Source: Gilliamella sp. Choc4-2 (GTDB taxonomy: Bacteria; Pseudomonadota; Gammaproteobacteria; Enterobacterales; Orbaceae). Taken from it: a stretch of DNA of 64,000 nt. Position 1 is the stretch's first letter, and every line of letters starts with the position of its first letter. The notes beneath the pieces are model-generated. The model did not search any database. It worked only from the letters and a program-made list of their open reading frames with translations, and was not told the DNA's origin. Location: contig NZ_LZHG01000022.1 in NCBI RefSeq assembly GCF_001690355.1, forward strand, positions 33,101 through 97,100. Reading direction: 5' to 3'. Shown here piece after piece: positions 56,506 to 64,000 of this stretch. The translations under genes were made by a program, and so were the position numbers.

Positions 56506-58230
56506 TTAATCAAACTTATTTTTTTCCATATGTCTCCTGCTTTGAACTAATCGAACAGCGAAATAAAGATCATAAGTAATTTCAATACATTTATCATCGA
56601 GATTAATATTCATTTGTTTAAACCAATTTTTAAGTGTTTTTCGTCTACCCGATAAAATCAAAACAACATTACGTATTTTCAGCGATCTGACTAGTTCATC
56701 AATGCCCGATATTACGCTGACATCTTTATAGGTAAAGCAGGGTATTGCGTCAACAATAACATAGTTAATTGGTTCCTCTGCTTCATCAATAAAATTAATA
56801 ATTCTTCTTTTAAAATAGGCAATATTAAAATAGGTTAATGGAGAGTTAAATCTATAAATAATGGTATTATTTACTGGATTAACACCTTGTCCTAATGAAT
56901 GAATTCTCCCACTTTCATCAATGCCTAATAGTTGATCTTTAGGTCTAAATATACGTCGTAAAAATAAAAATAGACCTAATAAAACAGCAAGAGCCATACC
57001 TGGAATAATTCCAATTAAGAGTACCGCAATTAGAGTTGATAAGCTTAAATAAAAAGCGTCACGATCAAATTTAAAAAAGCGAATGATCGTTTGAAAATTA
57101 ATTAAGGAAATTGAAGAATAAATTAAAATCACCCCTAATACACAAGTTGGAATATACTGCAAAGGGGAAAGCAAAAACATTACTACAAAACCAATTAAGA
57201 TTGCGGCAATAATTGAAACTAGCTGTGTTTTACCCCCATTTGCATCATTCACAGCAGTTCTTGATGATGTACCACTAACGACAAAACCTTGTGATAGCCC
57301 TGCTGCAATATTAGCCATACCTAACGCTTTAAATTCGACATCGGCATTTGTTTCATAGTTATTTTTAGAAGCAAAACTACGTACTGTTATCATCATACTA
57401 ACAAAACAGATGATAGCAATATTAAGCGAAGGTACAACTAAATCACGCATTAAACCTTTATCAAAATCAATCCATGATTCGACAGGAATAAAATCACTGC
57501 TCACATTACCAATAATACGAATATTAAAATGATCAAAATTAAACAACCATGAAAATATCGTCATCACAATAACAGCTAACAGTGGAGCTGGATATTGTGG
57601 TTTTAATCGCTTTAAACTAACTAAAATCAGCAAAGTAAAAAATGAAACTAGTGCTGTTCCTATATGAATTTGGAATATCTTAAATGGAAAATAAATAATT
57701 CGCTCAATCAAATAGGAATAATCATAATGAAATCCTAATGTTTTAGCTAATTGATCAACCATAATAGTAATTGAAATTCCATTAAGCAAACCAATTAAAA
57801 TAGGTTGACTCAGTAAGTCAGCCAGTGCACCAAGATGCAACTTCCCGGCAATAATACACCAAATACCGATCATAATTGTTAATATAACAACTAATTGCCA
57901 ACGTAATACAGGATCATTAACCGCTAACGGCAATACAACAGCAGCAACCACCGCACAAGTTGCTGTATCAGGCCCAACAATTAGTTGTTTAGAAGAGCCA
58001 AAAAGCGCATACATAATTAAAGGTAAAATAGTTGAATATAGCCCTGCTATTGCACCGACTCCCGTTAATTCAGCATAAGCAATGGACACAGGTAACGAAA
58101 CAGCAGCAACCGATAAGCCAGCTTTAAGATCAAAAGTAAAATATTCTCGCTTATATTGTAATAAACTACTTAACCCCGGCATCCATGAAGTTATTTTTTG
58201 AAAAAAGGTACTATGTAAAAATCTGCCCAT
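56506..58230 (-). CDS. SulP-family anion transporter with STAS domain
   Basis: Inner-membrane anion carrier (sulfate, dicarboxylate or bicarbonate in relatives). The membrane part has 10-14 helices with the family segments GLYSTILPLIMYALFGSSKQLIVGPDTA and the late FVVSGTSSRTAVNDANGGKTQL. From about residue 440 a cytoplasmic STAS domain follows (IYRFNSPLTYFNIAYFKRRI, NYVIVDAIPCFTYKDVS). 574 residues. It starts 7 bases after pmbA, so it is probably co-transcribed. The substrate cannot be told from sequence. Confidence 0.88.
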   Translation of the reverse strand: MGRFLHSTFFQKITSWMPGLSSLLQYKREYFTFDLKAGLSVAAVSLPVSIAYAELTGVGAIAGLYSTILPLIMYALFGSSKQLIVGPDTATCAVVAAVVLPLAVNDPVLRWQLVVILTIMIGIWCIIAGKLHLGALADLLSQPILIGLLNGISITIMVDQLAKTLGFHYDYSYLIERIIYFPFKIFQIHIGTALVSFFTLLILVSLKRLKPQYPAPLLAVIVMTIFSWLFNFDHFNIRIIGNVSSDFIPVESWIDFDKGLMRDLVVPSLNIAIICFVSMMITVRSFASKNNYETNADVEFKALGMANIAAGLSQGFVVSGTSSRTAVNDANGGKTQLVSIIAAILIGFVVMFLLSPLQYIPTCVLGVILIYSSISLINFQTIIRFFKFDRDAFYLSLSTLIAVLLIGIIPGMALAVLLGLFLFLRRIFRPKDQLLGIDESGRIHSLGQGVNPVNNTIIYRFNSPLTYFNIAYFKRRIINFIDEAEEPINYVIVDAIPCFTYKDVSVISGIDELVRSLKIRNVVLILSGRRKTLKNWFKQMNINLDDKCIEITYDLYFAVRLVQSRRHMEKNKFD

Positions 58231-58237
58231 ACTGCTC

Positions 58238-59590
58238 TTATTTCCCTGCTATACTCATATTATCAATCAAAATTGAACCACATTGAATATTCGTTCTTGT
58301 TTCGACATCATTACCAATTGCGACAATATTTTTATACATATCTTTCAGATTACCAGCAATAGTAATTTCACTAACTGGATATTGAATCTTTCCATTTTCA
58401 ACCCAAAAACCCGTTGCTCCACGAGAATAATCACCCGTAACAATATTAACACCTTGCCCCATTAATGAAGTAATCATTATCCCTTTATCTAATTTCTTAA
58501 GCATCGCATCAAAATCAGCATCATATAGGCTTGATGATACTATCCAGTTGTGAATGCCACCGGCATGACCGGTTGAAATTAACCCTAACTTTCTAGCAGA
58601 ATAATTACTTAGCAAATAGGTTTGTAAAACACCTTGTTCAATGATATTACGTTTAATGGTTTTAGTACCTTCACTATCAAAAGGTGAAGAACCTATTCCT
58701 TTTAAAACATGGGGATCTTCATGAATAGTAGTCCAAGAAGGTAGAATCGATTCTCCCAACCTGTCTAATAAAAAAGAAGATTTACGATATATTGAGCCAC
58801 CACTTATGGCACCTATCAAATGCCCAAGTAATCCAACTGCAACTTCTGCACAAAATAGTACAGGTACTTGCATAGTTGAAATTTTCTTACTGCCCAAATG
58901 AGAAACTGCTTTTTTTGCTGCTTGTTCTCCAACCCATAAGGGGGAAGCTAAATCATTGGTATCACGTGATGATGTATAAGCATAATTACGCTCCATTTGC
59001 CCACCTTCCTCGGCAATGACCGAGCAAGAAAGTGAGTGCGAACTCGCACAATACCCTTGTAACATTCCTAAACTATTACCATAAACATAAATCCCGTATC
59101 GGCTACTAAAATAACCGCCATCACTATTAACAAGCTTAGAGTGAGCCAAAGCCATTTCTTCGGCCATTTTTGCTTGTTCTATGGCTTTATCAACATTTAA
59201 CTCACTTGGGTAGAATAAATCTAAATCAGGAGGATTAAATGCCATTTGATTAACATCGCCTAAACCCGAGCAAGGATCAGCAGAAGTGTACCGCATAATA
59301 TTAATCGCCATATCAATCGTTTGTGAAATAGCTATTGGCGATAAATCATTGGTTGAGGCACTTCCCTTACGTTGGTTTTGGAAAACGGTAATTGCTAATG
59401 CGCCATCACTATTAAATTCTACGTTTTCGGCCTCACCAAAGCGAGTGCTTACACTTAGTCCTGTTGCTTGATTAATCGAGACTTCCACTGAATCGACTCT
59501 TTTTTTAGCTTGTTCTATAGCATTAGCTACAATAGCTGATAAATGTAATTTTTGGCTTATAGCATCTTTTTTTATCTGTTCAATACTCAT
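58238..59590 (-). CDS. pmbA: Metalloprotease subunit PmbA (TldE)
   Basis: Forms the TldD/TldE protease, which matures microcin B17 and degrades CcdA in E. coli. The 450 residues equal the E. coli length. ATGLSVSTRFGEAENVEFN, DPCSGLG, PVLFCAEVAVGLLGHL, SPFDSEGTKTIKRNIIEQGVLQTYLLSNYSARKLG and the C-terminal GDYSRGATGFWVENGKI are family stretches. TldE lacks the zinc-binding HExxxH of TldD, and none is seen here. It is divergent from darP, as in E. coli. Confidence 0.94.
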   Translation of the reverse strand: MSIEQIKKDAISQKLHLSAIVANAIEQAKKRVDSVEVSINQATGLSVSTRFGEAENVEFNSDGALAITVFQNQRKGSASTNDLSPIAISQTIDMAINIMRYTSADPCSGLGDVNQMAFNPPDLDLFYPSELNVDKAIEQAKMAEEMALAHSKLVNSDGGYFSSRYGIYVYGNSLGMLQGYCASSHSLSCSVIAEEGGQMERNYAYTSSRDTNDLASPLWVGEQAAKKAVSHLGSKKISTMQVPVLFCAEVAVGLLGHLIGAISGGSIYRKSSFLLDRLGESILPSWTTIHEDPHVLKGIGSSPFDSEGTKTIKRNIIEQGVLQTYLLSNYSARKLGLISTGHAGGIHNWIVSSSLYDADFDAMLKKLDKGIMITSLMGQGVNIVTGDYSRGATGFWVENGKIQYPVSEITIAGNLKDMYKNIVAIGNDVETRTNIQCGSILIDNMSIAGK

Positions 59591-59673
59591 TTATTATTTT
59601 CTACAATTCTGCTAATGATACGCTATAATAAGCCAGAATTACATTTTAGTTAACTGTTAACACAAGAAATCCT

Positions 59674-60210
59674 ATGAATTACCAAAAAGAATTAATCACT
59701 GCGCAAGAATTTAACAAAAAAGACATTGAAGATGAAATTATTTATGTCAGCAAAAGTGAAATAAAAAGAGATGCTGAAGCTTTAAAGAAATTGGGAGTTG
59801 AATTAGTTAATTTAAGCAAAAATGAAATTGATAAGATCCCACTTGATGAAGATTTACGTTATTCAATTGAACTTGCAAAAAAAATTAAAAAAGAGGGATA
59901 CAGAAGACAGATTCAATATATCGGAAAACTACTTCGTAACCGCGATATTGAACCAATTACTCAAGCACTTGATAAACTTAAAAATCGCCATAATCAACAA
60001 GTCGCAATGTTTCATAAGATTGAAAAACTGAGAGATGATTTGATTGAAACAGGTGATGCAGAAATTATTATTGGTTTATTTCCCACAGCTGATAGGCAGC
60101 AGCTTCGCGCTTTAGCTCGGGCAGCTAAGAAAGAAAAAGAAGCCAATAAAACACAAAAAGTAGCCAAGCAAATTTTTCAGTACTTAAGAGATTTAAGTGA
60201 TACTGAATAA
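59674..60210 (+). CDS. darP: Ribosome-associated protein DarP (YjgA)
   Basis: Dual-action ribosomal assembly protein that binds 50S precursors and promotes peptidyl-transferase-centre maturation. The all-helical 178-residue protein has the family features [43 protein letters not shown] and [39 protein letters not shown]. Divergent from pmbA and followed by ppa. Confidence 0.94.
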   Translation: MNYQKELITAQEFNKKDIEDEIIYVSKSEIKRDAEALKKLGVELVNLSKNEIDKIPLDEDLRYSIELAKKIKKEGYRRQIQYIGKLLRNRDIEPITQALDKLKNRHNQQVAMFHKIEKLRDDLIETGDAEIIIGLFPTADRQQLRALARAAKKEKEANKTQKVAKQIFQYLRDLSDTE

Positions 60211-60276
60211 TTTTAATAGGCGCACTTATTTACTTATCATTAAACAATATTATTAACAAAGATAGAGGATACTAAA

Positions 60277-60807
60277 ATGGGACTATTAAATGTACCTGCA
60301 GGTAAAGATTTACCCGATGATATTTACGTTGTGATTGAAATTCCTGCTAATTCTGATCCAATTAAATATGAAGTTGATAAAGACACAGGTACGGTTTTTG
60401 TTGACCGGTTTATGTCAACAACAATGTTTTATCCATGTAATTATGGTTATATTAATCATACTTTATCACTTGATGGTGATCCAGTTGATGTATTAGTCCC
60501 AACTCCATACCCATTACAACCAGGTTCAGTTATTCGTTGCCGCCCAGTTGGTGTATTAAAAATGAAGGATGAAGCAGGTGAAGATGCAAAACTTGTTGCT
60601 GTTCCACATACAAAATTATCAAAAGAGTATGACCATATTAAAGATGTAAATGATTTACCTGAACTGCTTAAATCTCAAATTAAGCACTTTTTTGAACAAT
60701 ATAAAGCACTTGAAAAAGGCAAATGGGTTAAAGTTGAAGGTTGGGAGAATGCTGAAGCTGCTCGTAAAGAGATTGTTGAATCATTTGAAAGAGCAAAAAG
60801 TAAATAG
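60277..60807 (+). CDS. ppa: Inorganic pyrophosphatase (family I)
   Basis: Splits pyrophosphate made in biosynthesis. Catalytic and metal residues are visible in [26 protein letters not shown], the signature [15 protein letters not shown], and [13 protein letters not shown]. 176 residues equal the E. coli hexameric enzyme. A GATAGAGGA ribosome-binding site precedes the ATG. Confidence 0.97.
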   Translation: MGLLNVPAGKDLPDDIYVVIEIPANSDPIKYEVDKDTGTVFVDRFMSTTMFYPCNYGYINHTLSLDGDPVDVLVPTPYPLQPGSVIRCRPVGVLKMKDEAGEDAKLVAVPHTKLSKEYDHIKDVNDLPELLKSQIKHFFEQYKALEKGKWVKVEGWENAEAARKEIVESFERAKSK

Positions 60808-61555
60808 TTTCACCTAATAATACGTTTTAATCAGATAGAATTCATTACCTAAGTTAAGCTATAAGATCATATCTTATGGCTTTTAATTTGATTTCGAAAA
60901 TATTTTGTTAAGACATCCTATAAATGTATCATTTATATTCTTTTTAGTCCCACAAAAATTTGAAATATGGTTACCAATATGATTTTACCTGGATATTGTA
61001 GAGTTTAACTTCTTACATCTGACCAAACATTTTTGGCAGAAATTAAATTATAAAAAAGTAACAAGATAAAAATGACTATTTAGAATAACCCTATTTCATT
61101 TAACTCACGTTTTTAAAATGTCCATAAAAACGCATAAAACAAATAATATTATAAATTTGTTTACTTTTATAAATTGGATACATAATAGTTAATATTAACC
61201 TTCCTCATTTCCTTAGATCTGCACTTAATTTACTTTAGTATTCTTTACTTTCGAAATAAATTAAAAATTTTTTATCGGCTAATAATTTGCTATATATCAA
61301 ATTATGCGACACATATAAAAATTTTATAAAAAACTTCACTCTAAGATAAAAAAACTGTCATTAATTTCTTGCTTTCAAATATAAATTATGCGGTAATAGT
61401 AACAGACTTATGACGCAGTACATTTCTATGAAAACGGTTAACAATTATGATGTAGTTTATTAGTTGTTTTTTATCTGTTGAATTATTAATGTTGCGTAAA
61501 AAGTCTATACGAGCCTAAAAGGCAAAATATTAATTATTGTTAGGATATCTAGTAA
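60808..61555. other. Long AT-rich stretch upstream of the cold-shock gene
   Basis: About 600 bases after ppa show no ORF, tRNA or clear repeat. The last 145 bases look like a cold-shock leader and are listed separately. Confidence 0.6.
61411..61555 (+). promoter_or_regulatory. Probable long 5' leader of the cold-shock gene
   Basis: TGACGCAGTACA at 61411-61422 resembles the E. coli cspA cold box (TGACGTACAGA) and lies 134-145 bases before the start codon. E. coli cspA mRNA has a leader of about 160 bases with the cold box at its 5' end. A TGCGGTAATAGT stretch just upstream could be an extended -10. Confidence 0.4.
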
Positions 61556-61765
61556 ATGAATAAGAAAACAGGCCAAGTAAAATGGTTTAACGAGAGTAAA
61601 GGTTTTGGGTTTATCACGCCAGCCGATGGGAGCAAAGACGTATTTGTTCACTTCTCAGCAATTTCCGGTGACGGATTTAAAACGCTAGCAGAAGGACAAC
61701 AAGTTGAATTTGCTATCCAAGATAGCCCTCGCGGACCAGCAGCTTCAGAAGTCGTCGTAATTTAA
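61556..61765 (+). CDS. Cold-shock domain protein (CspA family)
   Basis: Single OB-fold RNA chaperone that melts mRNA structure. The RNA-binding motifs are KGFGFITP (RNP1) and VFVHFSAI (RNP2). 69 residues, typical. The start [18 protein letters not shown] resembles CspC/CspE as much as CspA, so I do not give a symbol. A GTTAGGATAT site precedes the ATG. It ends in a strong terminator shared with gapA. Confidence 0.93.
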   Translation: MNKKTGQVKWFNESKGFGFITPADGSKDVFVHFSAISGDGFKTLAEGQQVEFAIQDSPRGPAASEVVVI

Positions 61766-61786
61766 TTAATATAGTAATATTATTAT

Positions 61787-61820
61787 TAAAAACGCCCATT
61801 CTTGATAATGGGCGTTTTTA
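61787..61820. terminator. Bidirectional terminator csp / gapA
   Basis: 14-bp stem TAAAAACGCCCATT / AATGGGCGTTTTTA with a 6-base loop, T-rich on both strands, between the convergent cold-shock gene and gapA. Confidence 0.93.
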
Positions 61821-61847
61821 GTTACTTTTTTAGCGCTTTAATAACGA

Positions 61848-63641
<1,794 letters not shown>

Positions 63642-64000
63642 GTAAATGCCCCAAACTTAGTACACAACTCACGTAGAAAATTAAGCTGCTTGTTTTAGTG
63701 TTTTATACTCAATCGGTGTCATGTTATTTAATGCCTCATGCGGTCTTTCGGTATTATAAATGGTTAGCCATTCTTCGGTTATTCTCCTTGCTTGCGCTAG
63801 GTTGTTAAAAAGATATAAATCTAACACTTCAGTTCGATAAGTCCGGTTAAATCGTTCAATGTAACCATTTTGATAAGGGCTACCGGGCTTTATATAATCA
63901 ATGGCTATATCATGTGATTTAGCCCAGTTTATAAAGGTTTTTCCGGTGAATTCTGGTCCATTATCTACTCGTATTTTTAATGGATACCCATGATATTCAG
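63642..64000 (-). mobile_element. IS3-family insertion sequence, truncated by the window edge
   Basis: The transposase end described in the next entry is followed, outside its stop, by about 40 bases (TGTAAATGCCCCAAACTTAG...) that should include the terminal inverted repeat. The exact end and target duplication cannot be set without the other end. Confidence 0.8.
63681..64000 (-). CDS. IS3-family transposase OrfB, C-terminal part
   Basis: About 105 residues of the DDE integrase core up to the stop at 63681. RVDNGPEFTGKTFINWAK carries the second catalytic Asp, and IDYIKPGSPYQNGYIERFNRTYRTEVLD carries the catalytic Glu. The ending WLTIYNTERPHEALNNMTPIEY is the usual IS3 tail, closest in my memory to the IS407 group. 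The start, the first Asp and OrfA lie beyond base 64000. The visible part is uninterrupted, so the element may be intact. Confidence 0.93.
   Translation of the reverse strand, partial: EYHGYPLKIRVDNGPEFTGKTFINWAKSHDIAIDYIKPGSPYQNGYIERFNRTYRTEVLDLYLFNNLAQARRITEEWLTIYNTERPHEALNNMTPIEYKTLKQAA

Overview
The window is a low-G+C stretch of a gammaproteobacterial chromosome. Nearly every recognisable protein has its closest remembered relative in Escherichia coli or Pasteurellaceae, and several E. coli gene neighbourhoods are kept: leuS-lptE-holA-nadD, ygiF/glnE, rplM-rpsI-sspA-sspB, yihI-hemN, rsmC/holD-rimI, lptM-lysA-dapF-DUF484-xerC-yigB-uvrD with cyaY, rpoZ-spoT-recG, pmbA/darP-ppa. The AT-richness, mixed Enterobacterales/Pasteurellales gene order, an ascorbate PTS operon and several decaying genes fit a host-associated lineage such as Orbaceae (Gilliamella-like gut symbionts). 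That placement is an inference from gene content, not a database result.

Layout. 1-3967: the 3' part of leuS, then lptE, holA, nadD and infA (+). 4090-7612: lysine permease lysP (-), a transporter-like remnant, efpL/yeiP and ttcA (+). 7666-14576 (-): glnE, two decayed membrane ORFs, a short ygiF, sspB, sspA, rpsI and rplM. 14855-17912: yrbL (+), a wrecked basS kinase with an intact basR regulator, and a BcrC/YbjG-like PAP2 phosphatase preceded by a BasR/PmrA-type box. 18636-26154 (-): pbpC and a thioester-containing alpha-2-macroglobulin lipoprotein (yfhM). 26443-29908 (-): queF-queC-yhhQ headed by a preQ1-I riboswitch, then a DUF1090 protein and coaA. 30079-32239 (+): yihI, an unlisted 55-codon membrane ORF and hemN. 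32404-36449: rsmC (-), then holD, rimI, a thiamine pyrophosphokinase, an unknown secreted protein and cyaY (+). 36535-43723 (-): uvrD, yigB, xerC, DUF484, dapF, lysA and lptM. 43949-51654: a YjdM/PhnA protein and the ascorbate divergon: ulaE, ulaD, ulaF, ulaC and a fused ulaA-ulaB (-) against ulaR and ulaG (+), with two CRP boxes between. 51745-59590 (-): recG, spoT, rpoZ, a SulP transporter and pmbA. 59674-61765 (+): darP, ppa and a cold-shock gene. 61848-62846 (-): gapA. After a gene-poor AT-rich stretch the window ends inside an IS3-family transposase.

Functional themes. (1) Ascorbate use is complete, from uptake as ascorbate 6-phosphate through lactone opening, decarboxylation and epimerisation to a pentose phosphate, probably under UlaR and CRP. 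(2) Queuosine precursor synthesis, salvage and preQ1 sensing are grouped. (3) An envelope-stress and cationic-peptide module (basR, basS remnant, yrbL, PAP2 phosphatase) has lost its sensor but kept its regulator and an apparent target box. (4) The murein/defence pair pbpC-yfhM is intact. No CRISPR array, prophage or known defence island is visible. The strongest unlisted items are the preQ1-I riboswitch, the PmrA-like box, the paired CRP sites, the basS pseudogene, lptM and the small ORF before hemN.
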